DNA from: Amaurobius ferox
Taxonomy: Eukaryota > Arthropoda > Arachnida > Araneae > Amaurobiidae
Length of the DNA stretch: 64,000 nt
Reading direction: 5' to 3'
Assembly (NCBI GenBank): GCA_951213105.1
Contig: OX578140.1
Coordinates: 122,509,985 to 122,573,984, forward strand
The notes beneath the pieces were generated by a model that searched no databases, was not told the origin of the DNA, and saw nothing but the letters and a program-made list of their open reading frames with translations. This document shows, one piece after another, positions 47,860-58,334 of this stretch. Made by a program: the position numbers and the translations under genes. Every line of letters starts with the position of its first letter. Position 1 is the first letter of the stretch.

Positions 47860-48375
47860 ATGTGGGTATTAATGGTGCAGAGTTCACTTTGACAATGAGA
47901 GCTTGATATTTCGTCCCAGTAGCGTTCAAGGGTAAAGCATCGCCTGACCAGTTTGAAGATCCAGGGTTCGATTCCCGTTTGGGGAAGCAAGGTCCTTTAC
48001 AATGGCGTCCGAACAAATCAACTCTGTAGATTAGTACAAAGATGCTAGAGGTCTGAAAGTGACCTTAGTATGACTAGCACGGATTCAGTGAACTCTGGGA
48101 TATGGAGCGTCGATTTCAAATCAAGAGGATAACGACCAAGTAGGAAACTAACCTGGGAGATAAAAATAGCATCAGGAGGCTGACTTGGGGTAAAAATAGA
48201 AGGAGGTACTCAGTCACAGTCAGATTAGCAGTTTCACTCCAATCGGACATTAGAGTGTGGAGAAAGCAGAGTCCAGTTCGACAATAAGAGCTTGCAATTT
48301 CGTCCCAGTAGCTCAACAATAACGCGTCGGCTGGCCAGTTCGAAGATCCAGAGTTCGATTCCCGGTTGGGGCAGT
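47860..48375 (+). repeat. tRNA-derived double-headed repeat, copy T4
   Basis: First head 47913-47986 (GTCCCAGTAGCGTTCAAGGG ... GGGTTCGATTCCCG); second 48302-48373, complete (GAGTTCGATTCCCGGTTGGG). The body has ACAAATCAACTCTGTAGATT and GACTAGCACGGATTCAGTGA. Head spacing 389 bp. Confidence 0.8.
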
Positions 48376-50266
48376 TCTTTACAAGGCATCCAAGGAAAGT
48401 CCTTAAGCACGCCACTAATTTGTAAGTAAAAGATCCATGAGTGCACACGTTAGGTTTATCTATAATAAAGTGACCATGTTCGATCGAATAAAAGTGATTG
48501 CAGGCGCCTCTAGTGGATGATTTAAATAGTTGGGAGAACAACTTAGCAACAAAACGAGATAGACAAAAAAACATCCAATTACAAAGTTCTAGAGCTTTAT
48601 TTAATGAGTAAGAATCAACACTAAAACTGTTTCGAAACTGTTTCAGAACTGTTTCAAAATTATTTGGTACAATATGGTTGTTAGCGAATGGCTCTCCTAT
48701 TTAGAAATGTTACAATAAATAACACTTACGTGCGAACAGAAATCTAGTGGAAAGTCTGTTTAAATTGCATTCCATCAAAAGCAATGCTTATTTGAATTCC
48801 AGAAAGAATATAACCACGTACATTGGCAAACATTGCTGTTGTCACCGTGTTAGAGGTATGATATAACTTTTTGAAAAACATTTATTGGCTTTCGTATACG
48901 CATTCTGTTCATTCCTTGTGTTCACTGAAATCCCTTTAATTCGATCGGGCGTGGTCCCTTCAGGGACTTAGCCAAACTGGGATCAGCCAAACTGAACCAA
49001 ACAGGTACCAAACATCCCTTCGGGCCCCCTTTACATCTCGATATACGAGTATATGAAATGAACAAAAATGCTTTTCAAAAATATAATTACATTCTATAAA
49101 AAGCTATGCAAAATGTGACTCTTACACCTTTTAATGTCATTTAGATTATTGGCAAATTTCTTTAGTCAAAACACCAACATACTAGAGAAAGGTATACAAA
49201 ATGTGGTTCTTACACATTTTAATGGAATTTAAATTATCGACAGCTTTCTTTAGCCAAGATACCAGCATGCTAAATTAGTGCGATTAAACACTCTATATAC
49301 CCAAAATGAATCTAACGGCTAGGCAAACATATTCCGATGACATACATTTTTTAAGAAGTTTAAGAAGCAGCCGTTAATTTTTCGATGTTGTAATTGTTTA
49401 AAGTAGGACCCCCCTCCCCTCTGATCTGAGGGTCCGAACCCCTGCGTCCTTGCAGGCACCTGCGTTAGTCAGGCCCCAGGTCTCTTTACTGTAAATAGAC
49501 CTAATGTGTACATTCATGGACCTTTCTTTAGAACATTATTGGGGTACTAAAGAATTTTCCTGAGAACCATGCATGTTACCAATTGCATATTACCATGCAT
49601 ATTGTTCAGTTGTATCTTCATAGAATGTCAAATATTTTCCCCCTTTACGTTTCGTTTTGTTCAAACAATTTAGCAATTTCAAAACGGGCATGCTGTAATT
49701 TGCATGAAATCGGATCACTGAAACATATATATATTATAATTTTTAAGACTACTCTAATTTCAGATTCTAGCATCTATGGACCGATTTCAGAATTGTTATT
49801 CTTTTGTCAGATGAAATAGGTGGCACATACTACTTACAATGGTGTAACAAGAAAACTGACTATGGGCCATAATTTTATCATAATGGTGCCAAAAATTCGC
49901 CAATCGCACCATTTTCTTGGAATTAACTAAAATAATTTAAATATTCCGAAAAAAAATCAGCACAATTTCAAAAGTTAACATCAAAACAAATTCCAATTTC
50001 GATAATTTAGATGTAAGCAAACATATTAAAAATTTAAATGTTTTAAAGTAAATAAAAAATTTTAAAATTTATTTTGCTCACAAAGTCGATAAAATGCGAT
50101 ATCGAGAAACTTTGCGATGTCGAGAAAAGTTTGATCTGATTCGCTGCTAAATGATTAGGTACCCGAGCAATGTTGCTTTCCTTCATGTGTCACGGCGTAG
50201 CTAAAATTAAAACTTATATGACGTTCAACTCTAAGCTTGTTTGCTCTGGAGTAGGAAATCCAAGGA
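48376..50266. other. No gene recognised; short tandem duplication near 49080-49280
   Basis: TATGCAAAATGTGACTCTTA...TTTTAATGTCATTTAGATTA recurs about 113 bp later as TATACAAAATGTGGTTCTTA...AATGGAATTTAAATTA. Otherwise nothing was recognised. Confidence 0.4.
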
Positions 50267-50619
50267 CAGTAAACTTTCGATAATCCGGCGCAGTCGAGAC
50301 TTCAGTGGCGCCGGATTACCAAATTTGCCGAATTATCGGATGCCATACTAAAGTGGGGTAAAAAATGAACTTAAAACAAAATAATGAACAATAAAATGTT
50401 ATATTTAATTACTTAAAACTACATATACTGGATTTTCCTGTATAGTATGTAAAAAAAATTGAAATTAATTATAAATTATGAGATAAACTTCAATAAACAG
50501 AAATGTACATCAAAAATCATTTAACTCAGTACAGCCGAACAAACGCGAATGCTACTCGAGGGGTGTGCCAGACTGTCGAGTGCGCCGATCCATCAGATAC
50601 CGGATAAACGAATTTACTG
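50267..50619. mobile_element. Pogo/Tigger-like MITE
   Basis: Left end CAGTAAACTTTCGATAATCC and right end (inverted) CAGTAAATTCGTTTATCCGG match the pogo-type terminal pattern. About 350 bp with no coding capacity. The TA flanks expected of this group are not intact. Confidence 0.6.
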
Positions 50620-50806
50620 CATTTCCGAGAAAATCGTCTGCGCTTATTATTTTATTTGTGCAACAAGTTAAGTTGTATTTGCTTTATTTATTTTTACAAG
50701 TGTATCAAAAAATTAAAATTATAAATAATTCTTTAAGATTACTTAACAAATACAAAATATATATCCCCCTCCCCCCCCCCCTGACATATATATCATAATA
50801 CATCTG

Positions 50807-50838
50807 ACTTAAATGTGACATATATGTCACATTTAAGT
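50807..50838. repeat. Perfect 32-bp palindrome
   Basis: Both halves are identical when inverted (first half ACTTAAATGTGACATA). It shares CACATTTAAGT with the palindrome at 52948-52979. Confidence 0.9.
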
Positions 50839-50928
50839 GACATTGATTTCAGAAATTGTAATGGATATGCTAATATTTTAGGGGGAGAATATGAGAAACG
50901 ATATAAATTGGATAAAATAAAAATAAGT

Positions 50929-50931
<3 letters not shown>

Positions 50932-50988
<57 letters not shown>
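50932..50988. repeat. (TA)n microsatellite
   Basis: Pure TA run ending at the mariner terminus; it continues on the other side at 51946. Confidence 0.95.
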
Positions 50989-50991
<3 letters not shown>

Positions 50992-51942
50992 GGTGTCCCA
51001 AATTAAACTACACATTTCCGAGAGGGCTACAGCAAAATCTATTCATCAGAAAGTCATGAAATTTGGGGAGAGTCGTAAGGAGATGATGGGAATTTTTTCT
51101 AAAGCAAAACAGAAGGTTAGTTCCAAAAACCACCAATAGAGGTCGCTATTGATGGCGTTTTTTTTTGCCCACATGAGTGTCTACAAGTTCCGTTATACTC
51201 TTCTAAGGTAATGGTATGGTGTAGTTTTACTGCTACATTCATTTTGGGACAATTTTTTTTCGAAGAGCTCAGATCCACAGGTCCTGTAAAGTGTTCTGTC
51301 ACCAAGCAACGTTACGCATCCTTATAGGAGAATTCCATCATTTCTGTTCTGCAGGCACATCAATGTGTTAAAACAATAGTGTTTATGCAAGATGCAGTGT
51401 AAACAATAGTGTTTATGCCTCTACACATGGCCACTTGGGTGAAATAAATGCTCAGGAGCCACTTTTCTGAAGACAGAATAATCAGCAGTCATTTTCCTAC
51501 GATATGGCCTGCAAGATCCTCAGATTTGAATCCATGCGAATTTTAGCTCTGGGGATATCGCAAAGACTTGGTTTACCGTGATCCCATAAGATCTCTGTTC
51601 TATCTTAAAGACAGCATAGCACGCCATGAGTGTAGCATTCGACTCATACACTGCAGTCAACCATTGACATGCTATGTCATGATTCCAGATGGAAGCAGTC
51701 AATGATGACCATCATATTGAACATTTCTTGTCCTCATTGACAGATACATCGCGTAGTTCATGTTATATATTCTGTATAAAGATATTATACGCCCTCTATT
51801 GGTGGTTTTTTGAACACTAAATTTTTTTGCTCTAGAAAAAATTCCTATCATCTCCTAACGATACTCCTCAAATTTCATGATTCTCTGGTGAATAGTTTTT
51901 GCTATAGCCCTCTCGGAAATGTGCAGTTTAATTTGGGACACC

Positions 51943-51945
<3 letters not shown>
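50989..51945 (+). mobile_element. Mariner-type transposon with ~120-bp inverted repeats
   Basis: Both ends start CAGGGTGTCCCAAATTAAAC and continue similar for about 120 bp (for example ACATTTCCGAGAGGGCTA and GGAGATGATGGGAATTTTTT / GGAGATGATAGGAATTTTTT). It inserted within a TA microsatellite, so TA flanks both sides. Internal deletions leave only the transposase C-terminus. Confidence 0.92.
51430..51705 (+). pseudogene. Mariner-type transposase C-terminal remnant
   Basis: Reads LRSHFSEDRIISSHFPTIWP, then ARSSDLNPCEF, a stop, then LWGYRKDLVYRDPIRSLFYL. WPARSxDLNPC is the block around the third acidic catalytic position, and LWGY(L/R)KD is the usual continuation in arthropod mariner-type transposases. 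The first two catalytic Asp regions are missing. The opposite-strand open frame (51520-51702) is a shadow. Confidence 0.8.
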
Positions 51946-52005
<60 letters not shown>

Positions 52006-52078
52006 CACACATATATATATATATATACACATATATATATATGCACACACACACACATATATATATATATATACATAC
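51946..52078. repeat. (AT)n with CA interruptions
   Basis: AT dinucleotides mixed with ACAC steps. Continuation of the microsatellite that hosts the mariner element. Confidence 0.92.
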
Positions 52079-52403
52079 AATAGAGAAGTTGCGACTCAAA
52101 AAACTCCAATATTAAAAACTACCTAACAAATAAAAACGTATCAAACAGAGAATCATCAATCAAGTGGAATATAAAAGGCAAACTACTAGTCATCAAGCTG
52201 AAGACAAACAACAAACATCAATGGAGAGGAATCGATAATGGAAAATTAAATAAAATCCAAGCATTAAAGCTTTACACGTGGACAAGCCCTAGGCCTAAAC
52301 AAATGAAATGTTCATTTCGATAAAACTCTTCATCAAGTCCAAGTATTTCATCAAAATATATACAAGGTATATATATATATATATACAAGGTAGATCCGCA
52401 GTA

Positions 52404-52724
52404 CAGGGTTTTTCCAGACAATGAGTGTCAGTGAACTGTAGTCGTTCGCGTCCGTCGAAAATGGAACTGACGTTTGAAAAACAACGTGCGAATATCAAAT
52501 TCTGCCAACGTTTGGGGAAATCGCCGAGAGAAATATTGCATGCAATGTTTCTGTCGGCTATTTCCCCAAACGCTGGCAGAATTTTATATTCGCACGTTTG
52601 AATGCAATGTTTCTGTCGCCGATTTCCCCAAACGCTGACAGAATTTTATATTCGCACGTTGTATAACGTGCGTGAACGTGAACGACTACAGCTCACTTAC
52701 ACGCATTGTCTGGAAACACATCTG
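52404..52724 (+). mobile_element. Foldback mariner-derived MITE
   Basis: Outer inverted ends: CAGGGTTTTTCCAGACAATG against (inverted) CAGATGTGTTTCCAGACAAT, both running into GTAGTCGTTC. Inside, 52485-52540 and 52541-52596 are inverted copies without a loop (centre GCATGC), and the right arm is repeated directly at about 52603-52658. ATG at 52461 begins MELTFEKQRANIKFCQRLGK, like a mariner transposase N-terminus, so the MITE captured the start of its parent's gene. Confidence 0.85.
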
Positions 52725-52842
52725 CTTTTTCTTTTTCACATCTCGCATCACATGTGCCTCTACGCCACGGTAAAATAGTTCTCCTCTCCTCCAATCAGAG
52801 TTGGAGATATCAGCACAGCCTCCGAACTTCTTGATTCAACCT

Positions 52843-52844
<2 letters not shown>

Positions 52845-52918
<74 letters not shown>
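52845..52918. repeat. (TA)n microsatellite
   Basis: Nearly pure TA run, followed by a (TG)n stretch at 52934-52947. Confidence 0.95.
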
Positions 52919-52924
<6 letters not shown>

Positions 52925-52947
52925 TATGTAAATGTGTGTGTGTGTGT

Positions 52948-52979
52948 CACATTTAAGTTATATATATAACTTAAATGTG
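52948..52979. repeat. Perfect 32-bp palindrome
   Basis: First half CACATTTAAGTTATAT is matched perfectly by the second when inverted. Its outer arms are the motif that forms the 50807-50838 palindrome. Confidence 0.9.
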
Positions 52980-53204
52980 GCATATATATAATATATTTGA
53001 CTTATTTTTTTAACTCTGAATTTATATATACACTGGTTTCCAAAAGTTAAGCACGAACGGTAAAATCACCAAAAATGGAAAGTTAAAGCTTTGATCAACT
53101 CAAAATTGTACATGAAGGTAGCAAATGTGTTTATGTATTAAAGAAAACAAGAATTATGTACAAAGATGAAAAAATATTTACTTTTCGTAAGTTATATGAT
53201 AATG

Positions 53205-54880
53205 TGGTGACGGGCATTTGTTTCACCGTCATCACTTGCATATCAACACATAATTTCATGTACATACATTTTATGAAACTCATAAATAATAGGATAATTA
53301 ATAATATGCGAAGATAATAGGATGCTTTGCCGTGATATTTCTATTTTTCAACCCAGGTTCTAAAAATACCCCCTGTCCAGGAGTAAACTCCAGAATGACT
53401 TGGCCGCACATACACAATTCAATAATCGAAGTAATTCAAGTTCTTACCTTGAACGGTAGCGTCTTCCGCTAAAACATGTAAATGTACAAGACACCAAATA
53501 CATAAGAAAATAGACATTTGTTCATTCTAAATATGATTTAATAGATGTTCTGATTCAAATCAAAGAGTACAGCTTAATCAATATCATGCTTTATCTGCTG
53601 GACACAGGCGGACTTTAATTAAGTTACTATGCGACAACATGAATATAAATGGAAATAATACGAAGATATGTGACAACTAAATATGTTATAAACACATTAT
53701 AAATATATATATATTGGTATGGTCGAGGTATGGAATACGGGCAGGCTACTCAGAGAGGATATTAATTTTGATAATAAATTAAGTAATTGAGGAAATAATT
53801 TGAGTACGCGGATGATATATTAATCAGTCTTGATTTAAAGATTAAGTTCTTGAGAATGTAGACTCATGCCAGTTCATGCCAGGAAAATAGCCGGTTCTTA
53901 CACAGGAACAAAAATGACACTTACCTCATATCACCCGAATATCGTGGATAGGTCGTCGCTTCTCACATCGGTCGTAACCCGCATGGGAAATTCCCATGAT
54001 CCGCAAGGAACGAGGCACACCATTCCAGGATCTCTAGATATGGCCCAACCTGTATCCGACTTCATTTTGCGCAACGGCAGGATTCAGGCATGAAGACAAG
54101 ACTCGGCTACTCCGGCATCGTCGAAGACATTCAATTGGTCCGGCATGTTCACGAGATGTCAGGCATGGGATAGGGACTTGCCAGATGGTCCGGAATTCGA
54201 CTTCGGATCCATCCTTCTCTGTAGAAGTCGCTGTCGGGGGTCGGCGACATTCCCAAGCTCGAGAGTCCAGGGATCCGCATTGGGAGTCGGTCCCCGGAAC
54301 TCCGTGCCAGCATCGAAGATAACGCTACCACATATCCGGATGGTAGTCAAGATGGGAATGAGCAACGAGTTCTCCCAAAACCTCCCTTTTAAACACAAAG
54401 AGCAATTTCTGGTTCAGGATCCAAATCGGACTTCCTGGAAGACTAAATTCCGATTTTAGCCAATAGAAAATCGTCCAAACTTTGAAATCCGTACCCTCGC
54501 CGCGAGGTCCCAAAAGATCCAACAGCTGTTTCTCGCTGACAGAACAAATGCATGCTAAATGAGATGCAACCAGAGAACTTCATCACCTAAGCGCCAAGCG
54601 ATGACCCTGAACTATAACAGGAAGAATAAGACTTCTCTCTCTGAGGGCGTGCTTTACAAATTAATATGAAAAAGGCTAAAACATTATTTTAACACAGCTA
54701 GATAATTGTAGAACATAATATATATTTAAGAGACGAGAGGGATAATTAAACAGGGATGAATATATTAAAAAAGATGTATACAATATAGAATATTAAAATA
54801 TAATGCATATTTTATGATTTTTACAAAAGTGACGAGATTTTTAGAAATCTCATCAGGACAATAACGTCACATTTGGATCA
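53205..54880. other. Unassigned insert inside the Tc1 element, GC-richer core
   Basis: Starts about TGTGGTGACGGGC and ends near AATAACGTCACA. The core 53860-54560 is distinctly GC-richer than the rest of the window. TG...CA ends with an inverted GTGACG/CGTCAC would fit a long solo LTR, but no 4-6 bp target duplication and no retrotransposon protein was found. A small stem (GAGATTTttagAAATCTC) lies near 54835. The several overlapping open frames at 54145-54522 look like chance in GC-richer DNA. Confidence 0.4.
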
Positions 54881-54926
54881 TTAACAAAATTATGTTTAAA
54901 GGCAAACAAACCAAACAAAACTTACA

Positions 54927-56025
54927 TTAATATGGTATATGACCACCCCGGACTTTCATGCAAACTTTACAACGATTTTCCTTGCTTTTAGTGAAGTGAT
55001 CAACCATCGCAGATGCGAGCAATGGCCATTCCTCGAATAGGGCAGTTTCCAGCTCTCTGAGACTGGTTGGAGACGGTAAACGTGCAGAGACAGCACGCCT
55101 GAGGGCATCCCAAAGGTTTTCATTGGGAGAAAGGTCGGGGGAATACTCCGGCCACTCCATACGAGAAATGCCCTCACTTTCCAGGTATTCGTCAACGATG
55201 TTAGCTCGATGGAGACGGGCATTATATATTCATATATTCATGGAGACGGGCATTATATATTCATATATTCATGGAGACGGGCATTATATTGATATTTCGT
55301 CCATAAGAAGGAAATCAGGCCCAACTGCTGCTGCGTAGTCCCGCAATGGATCTAGGACTTCATCCCGATACCGCGCAGCCGTCACAGAACCGCCTTTAAA
55401 GATGTGCAGTTCTGTGCGATATCCCATTGAAATTCCCGCCCACACCATGACGCTGCGACCTCTGAATGCATGATGTTCGATGGTGTTCTTGCCCTGATTG
55501 CGTGTGATTCGTTCTCTCCAGACCCTTACATGCTTATCATCTGATTCCAGGGCAAATATGGACTCGTTCGTGAACAGAACAGGACGTTGCACCAATCTGA
55601 GACAGTCCAACTGACATGTTAACGACACCACTTTAATCTTGCCCCTCTGGCTTGGACGGAACACAAAAACGTGGTACTCCAGTGTACAGTCCCTTCGCGT
55701 GGTGTCTTCGGCGCACAGTACTGGCAGATATTGTCTTAACAAATGTCGCTGCAACCATGGATGTAACAGTTGTGGAGGTCACTCGTCGATTCCACTTAGC
55801 TACTATAGCAATATACCGATCATCAGAGGGGAAGGTAATCCTTGGACGTCCGGGCACCGGTCTCCGGACAACTGTTTGACGTGTTTGGAATTGTTTTCAT
55901 AATTGAGAAATTACCGGATGATCAACGCCAAAGAAAATAGCGGCATCTTTGATTGACTGTCCTGCTTCAATGCGTCTGACAGCACGCCAACGCTCACTAC
56001 CTGTCATTCGTCTTCTTTCAGCCAT
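54927..56025 (-). pseudogene. Tc1-type DDE transposase, inactivated
   Basis: Starts ATG at 56025: MAERRRMTGSERWRAVRRIE + AGQSIKDAAIFFGVDHPVIS is the N-terminal paired-like HTH. After shifts, TRRDCTLEYHVFVFRPSQR is the linker. The catalytic core follows: VLFTNESIFALESDDKHVRV (first Asp replaced by Asn: TNES for the usual TDES), VMVWAGISMGYRTELHIF, DFLLMD (second Asp), then MEWPEYSPDLSPNENLWDAL with the third acidic residue, and a tail ending RGGHIPY with the stop at 54927. Damage: frameshifts near 55880 and 55700, and a triplicated 31-bp segment at 55209-55288 just after the second Asp. Confidence 0.9.
55209..55288. repeat. 31-bp unit in 2.6 tandem copies
   Basis: ATGGAGACGGGCATTATATA plus TTCATATATTC repeats from 55209, 55240 and 55271, identically. 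It disrupts the transposase between the second and third catalytic residues. Confidence 0.95.
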
Positions 56026-56297
56026 AGAAATATGAATATCATCAAAAATAATCCTGCAAAAGTTATAAACACTTCGTATCAGCATTTAAATGCACCTCCT
56101 CAAACCCTTCAGAATGCTGGCGTCGTCAACGACTGCCTAATTAGCTTATATCCGGACAGTCAATCGTGATTGGCTGTAACATACGATATTTGTATATTGC
56201 CATCTACATCCGCAGCGATTTTCAGCCACTCAAATTGAAATACGCTTTCAAAAAATGAAAATTTGCATTGCGTGCTTAACTTTTGGAAGTCAGTGTA

Positions 56298-57179
56298 CAT
56301 AATCTAAATGACATATATAACATATATATAATATATTTGGCTTATTTTTGTTTATTTTATTCAAGTTATGCCGATACCCATAACCTTCCCAAATGTATTG
56401 TCATCCATTACAAGTTCTAAAATCAATATTTTAAACAGTAAACCACTTTTGAAATATGCATTATGTTTGAACATGTGTAACTTTTCTCAACCCAAAATAC
56501 TTTTACAGTTGTGTTACATTTCCCCTTTCTAATTTCATGTCAGTCACTGCCATTCAAGGAAACAAAACTGTAGCAGCTCGATTTTAAATTGACTGAAATA
56601 TGTTCAAAAATGTCAAGCATGAGAAACGATTTAAAGGGGAAACTAAGAGCAAAATATAAAAAAAATACTGTATTTTGCAAGATATTATTTAAACTCATAT
56701 CAGATTTTTTTGTTACTTTATCTAGGCTATATTATATAAGAAAGTACATCTTCATCATCGGGATTTACATTTTCATTCGTTTCAAATCATAAAAAACATT
56801 TTTTTTATTTATATTTCCAAACTTACATGCATTTCTGTTGTATATTTAACATCCTATTGGAAAAGATGCGATGTATGTTCAATAATTCTATAATCATTTG
56901 ATCAATTGTCGTAATGTCCATGCTTAAACAATTATACAATACAAATATTTATTAAAAACCTTCCTTTTCATAAAATGTAATATTAGTACTATTTGAATAT
57001 TCTAATAAACGGCCCATTTACTCTAGATATTAAGCACATGTAAATTTTCAGACTTGAATGTTTTCCAGCACTCTCCCCTCTCCAGTTAAGGCAATTATCA
57101 GAAAATTTCGCACCATATATTTAGAAAATTTATAAGTAGCACGTAAACGTCTAGATTCAATATTTACATAAATAAAACC
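56298..57179. other. No gene recognised
   Basis: The first 80 bp (ATATATAATATATTTGGCTT) match the sequence left of the Tc1 element (52987 on), so the transposon lies within or between two copies of a TA-rich repeat. The rest is A/T-rich with nothing identified. Confidence 0.4.
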
Positions 57180-58030
57180 TGTTACCAACTTCCTACCAGG
57201 GTTCCGTCAAGCGAGGGAGTCTCCAAAAATTTTAATAAATAAAACCCCGAAATATTTAAAAAAATAAAACTTGTTACCAACTTCCAACCAGGGTTCCGTC
57301 CGGCGCTGTCTACAGGGTCCCCCGAAATTTTCAAAAGTTTGCAAAACAAGTGCAACTTGCCCAACTTTTTCTCAATTAAGTAAAGGAATTGAAATCATTA
57401 AGGTTTTAACGTGAGAATTATTTTATACCAAATCATTACAAAATTTACATGCTATATTTATTTGTTACTGTTACCAGGGTTTCATCCGGCACTATCTGCA
57501 AGGTCTCACGAAAATTTACAAAAGTTTACAAAATAAGTACAACTTGCACACCTTTTTCTCAATTAAGTAAAGGAATTGAAATCATTAATGTTTTAACGTG
57601 AGAATTATTTTATACAAAATCATTACAAAATTTACATGCAATATTTATTTGCTAGTTTTACCAGGTTTCCGTCCGGCGCTGTCTGCAGGATCCGCGAAAA
57701 TTTACAAACTTTGCAAAACAAGTACAACTTGCCCACCTTTTTTTAAAATTAAGTAAGGGAATTGAAATCAATAAGTTTTTAATGTGAGAATTATTTTATG
57801 CCAAATCATTACAAAATTTATATGCAATATTTATTTGTTAGTTTTACCAGGTTTCCGTCCGAGGCTGTCTGCAGGGTCCCGCGAAAATTTGCAAAAGTTT
57901 TCAAAACAAGTACAACTTGCACACCTTTTTCTCAATTAAGTAAGGGAACTGAAATCATTACGGTTTTAAAGTGAGAATTATATTATACAAAATCATTACA
58001 AAAGTTACATGCAATATTTATTTGTAACCA
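57180..58030. repeat. ~185-bp tandem satellite
   Basis: CCAGG(G)TTTCCGTCCGGCGC-type marks fall near 57288, 57473, 57660 and 57848: steps of about 185-188 bp. Common parts include GTACAACTTGCCCACCTTTT, TTTTAACGTGAGAATTATTT and ATCATTACAAAATTTACATG. A 92-bp partial unit precedes (57180-57280). Short open frames here are repeat translations. Confidence 0.88.
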
Positions 58031-58065
58031 GTAAGCCAGATGCAAATTTAAATTGTGTTTGTCAT

Positions 58066-58155
58066 TTTTTAACACTTTACAACAAAGTTGAAAAGTGTTT
58101 ATGACTTTGTTAACACTTTACAACAAAGTTGAAAAGTGTTTATGACTTTGTTCAT

Positions 58156-58197
<42 letters not shown>

Positions 58198-58292
58198 CGT
58201 TAGCACGATAACTGCCGTAAAAATGAGTTTATCAAAATGAAATTTTTTAACACTTTACAGCAAAGTTGAAAAGTGGTTATGACTTTGTTCAT

Positions 58293-58334
<42 letters not shown>

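Larger units (their letters stand above)
53031..56295 (-). mobile_element. Tc1-type transposon with a nested insert
   Basis: Inverted ends CACTGGTTTCCAAAAGTTAA and (inverted) CACTGACTTCCAAAAGTTAA, both followed by GCACG and flanked by TA (53029-53030 and 56296-56297). The transposase reads from 56025 to 54927. At 3.27 kb it is about twice the usual length, because of extra sequence between about 53205 and 54880. Confidence 0.92.

Noticed and set aside
48302..48373. A functional tRNA gene
   Set aside because: D arm and B box look good, but the anticodon arm pairs poorly, the same sequence recurs with a shared body in several copies, and no isolated tRNA with a terminator was seen.
51810..52115. 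101-codon frame rich in Ile-Tyr
   Set aside because: Translation of the (AT)n microsatellite and a transposon end.
54145..54459. Protein gene in the GC-richer insert
   Set aside because: Four overlapping open frames on both strands with no domain; expected by chance in stop-poor GC-richer DNA.
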